Source: Psoroptes ovis (lineage: Eukaryota > Arthropoda > Arachnida > Sarcoptiformes > Psoroptidae). From it: a stretch of 64,000 nt of DNA. The translations under genes and the position numbers were made by a program. This document shows positions 26,127 to 37,802 of this stretch, in pieces (the first letter of the stretch is position 1; each line of letters starts with the position of its first letter). The stretch lies in contig PQWQ01000016.1 in the NCBI GenBank assembly GCA_002943765.1, positions 372,001-436,000 of the forward strand, in the 5' to 3' direction. Below the pieces are notes generated by a model. It was not told the origin of the DNA, did not search any database, and was given only the letters and a program-made list of their open reading frames with translations.

Positions 26127-27595
26127 TATTTTGCATTAATATTTATTTATTTTCTTGAATTGAAACTCAAATTCTATTTCTTTAAAATGCATCAAATCTC
26201 ATACACACAATAGATGTTTTCAAAATGAATCTAAACAACGGAATTTTATTCCATTATTTGTTGTTTGTTTGTATTAGACATTTTTTTCCAGAATTTTTCA
26301 GTACATTTGACATTTCACATCGATGAATCACTACATGAATAATAACATGAATGAATGAATGAATGACGATAATATTATCTATTTTCAATTATTATTTTTT
26401 CTTTGTTGTGGCCATATAAAATATCAAATAGCAGCACGTAGATAGCCAGAAAAACACAAATAAATCCAAAATGAATGATAATGATTGAGTAAATGTCTAT
26501 ATAGTATAATTGTTGTTTGAGTTGTTGTTGCTGAACTTATAATAATACATAGAATACTTTCAAAATAATAAAAAAATAATTCGGTGACGTGTCACTCTTA
26601 TAAGAATCAATTTATATTCATTTTCCAATGGATCCATATTGCGCATTTATCATTTCATAGAGAATTCATTTCATAGACCATTTGCACACACACACAGACG
26701 CCGTTCATCTAAAATATTTGATTCTCTTTGATTGTGATTCATTGAAAAAAAAATAAAGAATGAATCGCGCAACATCCTGTTAGAAGGAAAAAATGAATAA
26801 ATAATATGGACAAATATCATCAAATGAAAAAATATCATTATTATATTTACGTCATTCAATTTGGAATTCAATCAAATTGATTTATTTTGGTGATCATTAT
26901 TCTTTTAATGCTGTTTGCATCAATCATTGATCCATAATGATAAGCAGGGATTTAATTGTTTTTAATTCATCAGTCATATTTCTCAAATAAAAAATAAATT
27001 ATTCTTGTTAAAATATTTGTTTTGTTGAGAATTTTCAAAAAAATTTTCATTTCAAAATAAAATGACACTGGCGTCTTCTATTGTTGGCCCTTCTAAAAAT
27101 ATTATAACCTCTCAAAGTTGTTTTCACTGTATTACATTACTCTTTTGCTGGTTTTTGAGTTATTTTGGCCATGAATATATGCCAAAAACCACGTGTCATA
27201 TTGGTCGAAGGAGAGAGAAAAAACAAATAACTCGTGTCAAAGGTTTGACCCTTAAAATTGTAAACAAAGTCTTCAAGATTTTTAAAAATAATCGAAAAAA
27301 ATCAATGTTTTATTTATGTTTTTTTATTGTTCATCATCATTTGATATGAGAATCATTTTATTTTATTTCATTTATATTATATTATGATATGAATATATAT
27401 CGGAGATAGAAAAAAAATTGAAAAAAAATCGAAGAAATGAATTGAAAATTTCAAAAAAAAGAAAAAAAAATCATTTTGATAAATATGTATCATATAATAA
27501 TAGGCAATGTATTATCAATTTGTAATTTGTTTATTTGATATTTGAATATTAATTGATTTTTCATTTATTTATTTTGATAGATGTTTTGCCATTGA
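26127..27595. other. Intergenic stretch
   Basis: This lies upstream of RUNDC1 and downstream of the Tyr/Gln-rich gene. The only long open frame (27062-27349, plus, 95 residues) has no recognisable motif, although its DNA is less AT-rich than its surroundings. The rest is AT-rich with GAATGAATGAATGA and CACACA runs. Confidence 0.5.
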
Positions 27596-29016
27596 TTAAT
27601 TGGTTTTTTTCGTCAAAAAATCTTGTAATGCTGCAGCATTTTTAGCTATGAATGAGCTTTCATCATCCAACATAATGTTATTGTTATTATTATTATCAGT
27701 GGCAACTGAATCATTTATTTTGTTTGATTGATGTTTATTTTGTGGTTTATTATTATGATTGATTGGTTCAATTTTCGCCGGTTTCACTGGTTGATTTGGT
27801 TGTTTTACACGTTGAACGGTTGCTTTGGTCGATGTTGGTAATGATGGCTGTTGTTGTGATTGCTTGACTGATGGTTGTTGTTGTTGTTCATCATCAATAT
27901 TTTCATCTATCGATTGTCGTCTTTTTTTCAAAAATAGATCGAATTAATACAATGTTAAATTAATGTATGGATTGGTATTTTTCTTGAAACTTACCGTATT
28001 GTATATTGTTTTTCACCTGATGATGAAAAATAGAATGGATATGAATATAATTTCTTCACCGACAATGCTTTATCTTCATCATATGCATAATTTTTATTCG
28101 CATTTTCATGATCACCTTGTGGACTAAGGCCAGCTGAACGTATAAATTGATCCAATACTTGATGTACATCTAATGTGCCTGGATAACTGCCATATGGTTT
28201 ACTTTTAAAAGTGTTCGCTTGACTTGGATTCGAATGGAATGTATATGGTGATGTACCTATCGGTCCTTTGTGCACATATTTATGTGGATAATAATAACTT
28301 GATTTTCTTATCGATTCATCTGCTTGTAATGAATTTGCATAATTATTATTGTAATAATAATTATTATTGTTATTATTATTATTATTGTCATTAACATTTG
28401 GTTGATCGCTATTTTGATATTCTTGTTGTGATGATTGCTGTTGTTGATAATAATATTGTTGCTGCTGATCTGATGGCTGTTGTGGCTGCTGATATTGTCC
28501 TGCAGGATCAACCGAAGATGGATAATAATTCGATGGACGCATCGAATCGGTTTGATAATCAATTTGATTTGCTTGATTAGCCATCAATGATGGTGATGAT
28601 GATTCACCATAAAATTGTTGTTGTTGTGGTGGTGATGGATTGCCTGGTTGATAAAGTGGATAATAATTTGATGATTGTGGCATCAAATAATCTTGCCCTA
28701 AAAATTGTGGATAAATAGATGATGCTGCTGCTGATGGTTGAAATGGTGTCTACGTAAAATGTTGGTCGAAAAATTAAATACAAAACAAAATTGAAAAAAT
28801 TTAAATAATTCAAAATCAAAACAAATCGTAAAAATATACGCGGACGAATAAACTTACATAATTATTATTATTATTTTTCTTACGTATATTCCAAAAACGT
28901 TTAAAAAAATCCGATAATCCACGTTTATTACGTGTTAATTGTTCGGTGGAATTTGCTGTATTAATTATAATAATTAATACAACAATTGTTGTACATATAA
29001 ATTTATTGAAAGGATT
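27596..29016 (-). CDS. Tyr/Gln/Pro-rich protein, probably secreted (5' end not settled)
   Basis: Three exons (28858-29016, 27995-28749, 27596-27920) join in phase to 412 residues, but no start codon lies in the first of them. The first exon encodes NPFNKFICTTIVVLIIIINTANS, which looks like a signal peptide core, followed by a basic RGLSDFFKRFWNIRKK. The middle exon is rich in YYP, QQ and NN runs, then has a better conserved-looking part (YYPHKYVHKGPIGTSPYTFH; LDVHQVLDQFIRSAGLSPQGD). The last exon is Gln/Lys/Asn-rich. An ATG at 29120-29122 directly followed by GTTTGA would supply a one-codon first coding exon in the right phase with a 103-nt intron, but this donor is weak. No family is recognised; a cuticle or silk-like extracellular protein is possible. 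Confidence 0.65.
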
Positions 29017-31718
29017 CTAATTGATTTTAAAAAGAATATACAATAAAAAAAATGAAATTCAATCATTAATCAATTGGAAAATTCATTTTGAAAATCAAAC
29101 AAAAAAAATTATATCAAACCATTTTTTTTGTAAATATAATTGAATGATGATGATGATGTGTTGTATTTATTAATAATTTATATTAAATATATGATGAAGA
29201 TATTGATATGTCTGATTTCTTCAAAATTCAAATCAATAATGTTTCAATTACTGAAATTTAAAAACTTTAAAGCTGATCACTACAATGTTTGATGTCATTC
29301 ATTTACAAAAAAAAATTATGAAATTATATTCGCATACGCATAGCAATACGAATTAAATTTAAATTTAAAAAATCGAACAAAATGATATGAAAACCACCAA
29401 ATTCAATTGACTGAATAAAAAAACTGGCCAAAAAAATAATAATGAAAATGAACATTCATATGTGTGTATGTGTGTCTTGTGTCTGTGTGTATTCAAATGA
29501 AAAAATTATATTTAAATTATATTTAATTTGATTTGATAATAATGATATTGTCGAAATTCACTGGTAAATTTGCATCATTGAATATTATTTATTATTTTCA
29601 TTTAATACAATCATTATTAATAAATGGTATTGTATATTGTTGAATGATTCTACACAATAGAAAAAAATTATTTTTGATGAAATTCAATTTATTTTTATTT
29701 TATTTTTTCAAAAAATAAAAATAAAGATGAAATATGAAATAATTTTTAAAAAATTATAAATATTAACATGAATTCAATGATGAAAACTGATGATCATTTG
29801 ATCATGATGATGATTATTGAACAAAAATGGCCATCAAATTCCGTTTTTCTTTCTTCTTCATCATCATCATTATCATCAAGGTCCTGGTCATTTGTTTTCT
29901 CTCTCGCACCAGAAATTGGCCGAATACAAACACGATAAACGTTGGGTTATGTTGGTAAAATTTTTTTAAATCTCTCATTTATTCATTCATTCAATAATTT
30001 ACTAGGTTTTTTTCTCTCACTCAATCTCTCGAATATGTTCCATATATTTCTCTTTCATTCAATAATTATTTAAATGATATTTTTTTTGCTGGTGGTTATC
30101 GTATATATATAAATATATTTTTGTCTCTAAAATTTGACCGATAAAATAAAAATTACAGTTATAATATCATAACCAATGAGAAGCAACAGGTAGTGGTGAT
30201 GATGATAATGATGTTATGTTATATGATGGTCATTTTTTGCCATTTTTTTTGCTTTAATTTTTGCTGGCATTGATAAAAGGCAAAATTTCAAATTTCAAAT
30301 GATAAATTACATCCAGTTTTTTTTTTTGGATGTCTGATTTATTATTTACCTGCAAAGGTAAAAAATTAAATTCAGGGTTGGTTCATGTGATTTTTTTTTC
30401 TCTGATCACGGCAATGATGTCGATGGTGATGTTGATGGCTATGACCAACATGTTTGCCATTTGTTTTTATTTAGATCATTTAAACTTATTTTTTGGCCGG
30501 GAGCTTCAGGCCCGGGGAAAGGTGGAGGAAGGCAGGTATGTTTTGGTAAAAAAAATGTGATAATCGAATCTGATATCCGAGAAAATTTTCCATTCAATAT
30601 ACATATGTTCAAAGTGATCAAACATATTTGTTGAATTATATATATATAATTCATATGAAAAAAAATCATGAATTGTGTCAGCGATTGGCGATTGATGGTT
30701 TGATTAATAGTGGCTAGCTTTACGGAGATAGCAGAGAATGGATGAGCAGTCGGAGTATGTCGGATGTTGTTTCATTTTTGCCGATTTGGTATGAATTAAT
30801 AATTCATAATATTCATAATTCCATTGTCTTATTTTTCAACATTCGAAATATGTTGAAAAATTAATTCTTACCATAAGAAATACGGCATCAATCGATTCAT
30901 TAATAATATTTTAAACAAATTTTTTTTTTCTTCAAGGATTGATGCTGCTCTCCATAATGGTATATTATATATATATTTTCGGCTAAATAATCAATTTATA
31001 ATCATTTATTTTTTCTCTTTCTCTCTCTCTTCATGTCTTTGCTATGTTTTTAGCATCATCATCATCACCACCATTATCTATTCATCATGTATGAACGAAT
31101 ACAAAACAAAAATAACCGGTAAAAAAAAATCAAATCGAGTACAATCGATCAATATGGCTGTCCGATTATCGACGGACCAAAATTATTAAGAAAATGTTTT
31201 AGAAAAAATAAAAATACACAGACATATATATGTATGAACATGATGTAAATAAGAAATATTCAAGTTTGTTGCTCGAAATCGACCTAAAAAAAAAAATTTC
31301 CGGTAAATTTTGAACAACAAACAAACGATGGTTGATGCTGATTGATGTTGTGGTACACTTGTAATGTGTTGGCTGTGGTTCATTTTTTTCCATTTTAATC
31401 GCGGAAAAATAATCAAAAAAATAATCATGGTTAAAGTATACTTAAACAAAAAATGCTTATTTGCTTTTACTTGTGTGTATGTGCTTGATATTTATATTTA
31501 TAAGCACACAAATGTTCAAAAATGTTCAACTATGTTAAACTGAATTTATTTATTTATTTATTTTTTGTCTTAAAACCGATTGAACAAATTTTTTTTTGGT
31601 GTGTGTGTAAATTCAACACATTCAAAACATTGAATAAATGATAAAATTAAAATTTTTAAAAATAAAAATTTTTTAACCTGTTTTTTTTTGGTTTAGAGTT
31701 TATCTAATTTATTATTTA

Positions 31719-31799
31719 TTGGGCTGTCCGAAAAGTTTTCCACCGGTTATATCATAGAAAATCATTGAAAAATCGGCAAAAACTTTTCGGACAGTCTAA
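31719..31799. mobile_element. Mariner-type MITE, 81 bp
   Basis: The element begins ttgggctgtccgaaaagttt and its other end, read on the opposite strand, begins ttagactgtccgaaaagttt, so the terminal inverted repeats match at 18 of the first 20 bases. It is flanked on both sides by TA (31717-31718 and 31800-31801), the target duplication of Tc1/mariner transposons. The interior is too short to code for anything, so it is a non-autonomous element. The end sequence fits mariner TIRs (family knowledge). Confidence 0.85.
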
Positions 31800-32721
31800 T
31801 ATTATTATTTAATAAATATGTTCACCATGTTCAACTGTTTTATAATCTTACTTAATAATTGTTCATTTGCCCGTGTTTGTGTGTATGTATGTACGATTAT
31901 GTGTGAGCAAATTCATGATCAAATAAATACATGAATGAATGAATGAATCAATAAAAATCATTCAATTTAATCAATGAATCAATCGATCATTTATGAATTT
32001 TAAATGCATTTAAACATAGTAATTTCATTCTTAAAAAATCATAATTATTGATTATAATTAATATTTATCAAAATGAATGTGAATGCTGTTTTTAAAAGAT
32101 GATTATAGACTTGTAATACATGATTATTATTATTATTTCGGTTATTATTATTATCATAAATATGTATATGATAATGGTGCAAAATACTTGAACAAAACAA
32201 AAAAAAAAAACATTTATAAAGGTTGAAACATAGACAAAGGTTTATTCGAAATAATATGTAATGTACTTGACCAAAATTTAATACGAGAAAAAATATTTGG
32301 GGAAAAAAATCAAACCTTTATACCCATTGAACATATTAAAAATATTGAATAAATAAATTCAATAAATATTCAATTCAATCATTCATCAGACATGATTATA
32401 AAATTAATTGTAATTTTATAATCATTCATAAATAATATTAATAATAGCTTTTGATATTGAATATTGCAAATTTTATCAAAAAAAAATATATTTTCATTAT
32501 TAATTCTAATATACATACACATATTTTCTCCATAATAAAACATCTATCGATTTAAATTAAATATTGAAAAATATATACAAAAATAACATTAAACATTCAA
32601 AACATAGAAACGTAGAAAAATGATTTTTGGTGAGAGAGCATCAAGTTTTTTTTTCTGATTTCAAAAATCATCCATATACATATTACACCTTAGAAAATTC
32701 ATGTTCAAAAATTTATAAACT

Positions 32722-32792
32722 GGCTCCTTAGCCTTCTTCGCCATCTCCTTAGCCTTCTCCATTGACTTCTCCATCTTCTCCAGCTTCTTTCA
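32722..32792 (-). repeat. 21-bp-period repeat, heptad-like if translated
   Basis: About three imperfect 21-bp units (ctccttagccttcttcgccat and variants). On the minus strand one frame reads KKLEKMEKSMEKAKEMAKKA with a seven-residue period, as in a coiled coil. The frame is only about 38 residues long with no clear start or splice sites, so a gene is not claimed. The patch is clearly richer in G and C than its surroundings. Confidence 0.5.
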
Positions 32793-33581
32793 AATACAAA
32801 AAAATAAAGATCAAGGAAGCAAAAGAAAAATAATTAGAAATCAAATCAAATATTTTTTTTTTTGACATTTAGTGATGTGTAATGGTTGGGCATACAGCCA
32901 TACCGAAAAAATGAAATAAAAATGAGAAAATATCATTATCAATATGTCAAATACACACATACAAACACATAAATTACAACATATTTATATATGTTTGTAT
33001 GTATGGATATGTATGAATACACGTTGGTATTTTGGTTCTCTGATTTTTTTAATAATAATATTTTCCTTTGGAAAAAAATAAATATCTTCCATTTGGCGAT
33101 CAATGTTGTTGAATTTATTTAAATTGAAAAATCACAAGTCTCTCTTCGATTCAATTCATTCATATTTTTGATTTTAATTCATCCATTCATTCATGTTTTT
33201 TCTTCTAATATTTAATTTTCCATTTTTTTTATTACTTTATTTAATATTAAACATTTTTCTAGGACAAAATATTCATTAATATTTATATATATGTAGTAAT
33301 AGTATCCGGATTATGTTTATCATCATTATAATTTCTATTTTTATTTCATGAAAACTAAATAAGAAATTTTCAGATTTTAACTATTTTAAAATAATATACA
33401 TTCAAAGAACAAATGAATAAATGGGAAGAAAAAAAAGTGATAAAATGAATAAATATAAAATGTTTTGTTAAGGAATATATATATTTTTATGCGTATATGC
33501 ATATGTATTTGAATGCAAAAAAAAATTATCAAAATATGTAAATATGTGTGAATTATATATCAGAAAAAAGTATTTCATCTA

Positions 33582-35591
33582 TTAAACGATATGTTCACAA
33601 TGTTTACCGGTAAATCCGTGTAAACAATGGCAACGATAATCACCTTGTGAATGTGTCATACTAATACATGTACCACCATTTAAACATATTTCAACATGTT
33701 TGGTATTCATTATGGCTGTTGTTGTTGTTGTTGTTTCTGATTGATTGTCAATTGTTAATTGATTAATTGTTTCATTATTAATGTTTGAAATATTTTGCAT
33801 ATTTGTTTGACGTTCACACCAATCTAAACGTTCATCACATAAAATACCACCAAAACCATTAAAACAATTACATGTCCATGGTTCATTGTTTAAACAATCA
33901 CCATGTTGACAGCCAGGATATGGAACACATTCACTACAATTAACACCACGATAACCAATTTTACAGCGACATTCATTTGGATTTTCACACCATCCATGAC
34001 GACAACCAATCGAACAAATTGGTGTCGAACAAAATGTTCCTTGCCATCCTTCATTACAATTACAATCTAATGGATCATTACAAGTACCATGTTGACATCC
34101 AGGCAATGTTGAACATTCGGTACAATTTTCACCTTGCCAACCAAATTTACATTTACATTCGCCTGGCTTTGTACAATAACCATTTTGTGGATGGCAGCCT
34201 ATTTTACATTCAGCTAAATTGTTCATTGAAAAAAAAGATGAGAAAATAATCTCCAATCATTTGAAAATAATCGATACATACGTATTGAGCAAAACATTCC
34301 TGTCCATTGCGGTTCACAACGACATTCAAATGGTCTTGAACAAGTACCATGAACACAACCAGGTAATGTGAGACAATGTTGACAATGCATACCGGTCCAA
34401 CCGAAACGACAAGAACATTGACCAGGTTGTTCGCAATATCTATGAGAAAAAAAATCAAATAATCAAATCAATATATCTATCAATTACAATCACAAAAACC
34501 CTTACCCGTGTTCTGGATGGCAACCATCTAAACATATTGGCTTATTACAATCATCACCAGTATAACCGGTTGGACAAATATTATTATTACCATTCAAATT
34601 TATATTATTAATCGAAATATTCAGTTCATTTATCAGATCTTGATCCATATCACTATCATCACGTAAATAATTCAATGATTTCAAACGCCAACGATAATGA
34701 TATTGAAATTTTTGTCTTTTATCATTTATTTTTAATGAAAGATTATTATTAATATTATCAATAAAACCGCCATAAAACCATTCATCAGTCAATTGTTTAT
34801 TGGCAACTAGAGCTTCATCATAATTTAAATTATAATAATTTATTTGTTTAGAAATGATACGATTTTTGTTTCGATTTGAATTTCGACTCAATATTTCAAT
34901 GATTACTATGAAATTTCTACTCAATAAAAGAGCATTTGAACGATATTTTGACAATAATTTCATGTTGATTAATTTTTTCATTGAAATCGGAAAAGCTGTA
35001 TCAATATTAATGATTGGTGATGACCAATAACCAATCGGACAATTTTGTATTGATAAATTATTAACAATATCTTTGATTGATTGATGTTGTGTTTGTGTTG
35101 AACTGGATTGATTGGATTTTGTTTTAAATATTTTAGAAAATAAATTAGAAATAATTGACGGTTTTTTAGTGGTGGTCATCGGTTTCGAATCAATCAATTC
35201 TTCACGATTTAATGTTGCAATAAAATCTGGTTCCAATTCAGCAATACAAATACGCCAATATGGTACGCAAGTAGTGTTTCCACCTTTGCAAAAACTGTTA
35301 TTATTTATGATAGTCGGTGATTGTCCATTACAACATTGACCATTTTGTAGATGACCATCAAAATTTAACATGTCAATTATTTCAAATTCAGACAAATAAA
35401 TCTCATTCGAATCCGATTCAATTCCATTGTTATTTGTATGCTTTAAAAAATTTTAAAAAAATCAAGATTAAAATTAAATAAAATCAAATTAAGATACTTA
35501 CCTGTGTTTGCTGAGCCAAAAGGATTGAAAAATTGAAGATGATTAAAATTAATTTCATTTTATTTTTGATCATTTTTAAACTATCGACCAT
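33582..35591 (-). CDS. Secreted Notch-ligand-like protein with Delta-type EGF pairs
   Basis: Four exons (35502-35591, 34506-35440, 34282-34439, 33582-34213) give about 604 residues from the ATG at 35591; in-frame ATGs at 35573 and 35558 are alternatives. A signal segment (KLILIIFNFSILLAQ) comes first. An MNNL-like stretch follows, with NGQCCNGQSP and TTCVPYWRICIAELEP, the N-terminal module of Delta/Jagged ligands. Where the DSL domain should be, only its last part remains (CPTGYTGDDC). Six EGF repeats come next as three copies of the Delta EGF1-EGF2 pair: GC-x(4,5)-G-x-C-x-x-P-x-x-C-x-C then PGC-x-HG-x-C. A seventh EGF with an insert follows. There is no membrane segment. In animals lacking-DSL proteins with such pairs (DLK1, OSM-11-like DOS proteins) modulate Notch; the role here is inference. 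Confidence 0.82.
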
Positions 35592-35963
35592 TGAGACTGA
35601 GATTGAACTGAACTCACTCAAATGACTGAATAAACAATGATCAAAATAAAATAAAAATTGAATACATGTAAGATTTCATTGAATTCAAAAGAATTTGATT
35701 GAAAATTCATTGATCTTCGATCAATAATCGATGAAAAGAAACAACAATAAAATATCTATCGTTCATTGACATTGAACAAAAGTGATAACAGCAAGCTCGA
35801 ACTGGTTTTTCAGTTTTTAGCCATTCGAAAAAAAATAAACAATTGACCATTAATCATTGATGAATGATTTATGTTGAATATTTTTATATAAAAACAACAT
35901 CATTATTTCAATCAACAAAATATATAACGATTTTAATCAATTTTAAAATTAAAAATCTAATAT
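35592..35963. other. Spacer between the Notch-ligand-like gene and the P450
   Basis: About 370 bases of AT-rich DNA between two genes on the minus strand. It would hold the promoter of the Notch-ligand-like gene and the 3' end of the P450 transcript. No distinct site was recognised. Confidence 0.5.
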
Positions 35964-37802
35964 TCAAGTCGATTTACGATGTCTTACACCAACATAAATT
36001 GGTACAGTTTTCAATAGAATGAAACTATTTTCAATTTTCAATTCATCAACAGTATCTTTGCTTTTGAAAAATTCAAATTTACTAATCATACGAGCTAGAC
36101 CAAGTTTTGCTTCGGATAATGCAAAACGCATACCGATACAATTACGTGGTCCACCACCAAATGGTAAATAAGTGTATGGTATAATATTTTTTCGATTATC
36201 ATCCATAAAACGTTCAGGAATAAATTTTTCTGGTTCTGGAAAAAATTTAGCATTATGATGTATTGCATAAGTTGGTATACGTATCATTTCTCCTTTGGAC
36301 ATTGTATAATTACATTCAGGTATATGATAAGATTCGGATGCAATACGTGTTAATGCTAATGCAGGTGGATGCATTCGTAATGTTTCCGAAATGACAGCAT
36401 CTAAATATGGTAAACGCATAACATTTTCATAATCAAATGATTTATTTTGATCAATAATCATTTGTTTAATTTCATCGAATAATTTTGTTTGTTTTTCGGG
36501 ATTTTTAACCAATTCATATAAACAATATGTCAATGTTGATGCTGTTGTTTCGTAACCGGCTATAAAAAATACAAAACACTGGGCAATGATTTCATCTTCA
36601 CTTAGATATTTTGAACCAGTTATATTGCTTAGCAATTGCTGTTCTTGTTGTTTTTCTTCTTCACCTGGTATTCAACAATTTAATAATGATTAATTTCTAT
36701 ATTAATATTTTTTTTAAAATTTAATCTGTCACATACCGACATTCACATGATGTGAATCAAATTTATCTTCATCATCCATAAATGAAGCATTTGATTTGTA
36801 TTCAGCTTTGATCATTAATTCAAGCATATCATCATATTTTATATTTGGATTATTTCTCCGTTGTTTAATCAAATGATTTGAAATATCTTCGAAAAATTGT
36901 CTTGAATTACTTCGGAAATATGGAGCATTTATTTTGAACAGAAAATCAAGTAACCATTGTGGCAACATCAAACGTGCAATACCAGCTACAATATTTATTT
37001 CAAACATTGCACGTGCATTTTTAACAAATTGATTTTCATTATCAGAATGTGCATTCGTATCGGTTGCGAATGCACATTTTGCAATGACATCCATAGTAAA
37101 ATTGCCCATAACACCATGTACCAGAAATGATTCATTATTATCAGCTAAACGATTCATCGCCGAAATCAATGAATCAATACATTGTGACATTAATCTTTCC
37201 ATTTTACGTAATTTTGATGTTGTAAACATTGGTGACAATATTGATCGAATACGTTTCCATGATTCATCACATGCTGATGCCAAATTCAATGATGCTTTAC
37301 TCGATGAACGTATCGGTTCATTACGATTACGAAACAAATGAAAATCTTTGACCAATATTCGTTTGATTACTTCAGGATTTGATATGACCAATCCGGGCGT
37401 TGTTCCACGATAAATACTTTTTCAAATTTAAAATAAAATTATGAACAAATATTTATGTTAAAATTCAATACTACTAACCCATAAAAGTCACCATATTTTT
37501 CATATTCTTCCATTTGCATAATTGGTTGTGGTTTGGTGAATGGAACCCAATTACCAATGAATGGTATTGGTGCGGGACCTTTGATACCATGACGTTGCCA
37601 ATGATTATAACGATTTTTGTAATAATTACTAGGAGAAAAGTAAAATATATTATAAATTTAAATTCAGAAATAAATTTATAAACGAAAATACATACTAATA
37701 ATAAATTATTGGCAATATAATCACGGTTGTAATTAATATTTGTTGTAATGAAACATAATTAAAAACATTATCGATTCGCATTGATTTCAAATAAACATCC
37801 AT
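35964..37802 (-). CDS. Cytochrome P450 (CYP3-clan-like)
   Basis: Four exons (37696-37802, 37479-37628, 36737-37416, 35964-36664) give about 545 residues, the normal length of a microsomal P450. An N-terminal membrane anchor (ILITTVIILPIIYY) is followed by the Pro-rich hinge (KGPAPIPFIGNW). The I-helix oxygen-binding motif is AGYETT, the K-helix ExxR is in SETLR, and the meander motif is PERFMDD. The haem loop FGGGPRNCIG carries the iron-ligand Cys near residue 488. The motifs are intact, so the enzyme should be active at the ER membrane. The pattern YETTASTLTYCLYELVKNP fits the CYP3 clan, whose arthropod members often oxidise xenobiotics; the substrate is unknown. Confidence 0.95.

Larger units (their letters stand above)
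29017..33581. other. Gene-poor stretch of about 4.5 kb
   Basis: No gene is supported here. It contains GAT/CAT microsatellites, a local GC-rich patch at 30490-30540, the 81-bp mariner-type MITE at 31719-31799 and a 21-bp-period repeat at 32722-32792 (each listed separately). The remaining open frames are short and lack motifs. Confidence 0.5.

Noticed and set aside
27062..27349. 95-residue open frame with better base balance
   Set aside because: No recognisable motif, neighbour exon or homology. It may be a decayed repeat but cannot be supported as a gene.
31156..31166. ggctgtccgat, like a mariner end, as a third MITE
   Set aside because: No matching inverted end or TA flank was found within a few hundred bases; it may be a lone fragment or chance.
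31186..31449. Minus-strand frame with a hydrophobic start, as a missing membrane exon of the Notch-ligand-like gene
   Set aside because: Its hydrophobic stretch is short, there is no EGF sequence near it and no in-phase donor at the end of the last EGF exon; the 33582 stop looks genuine.
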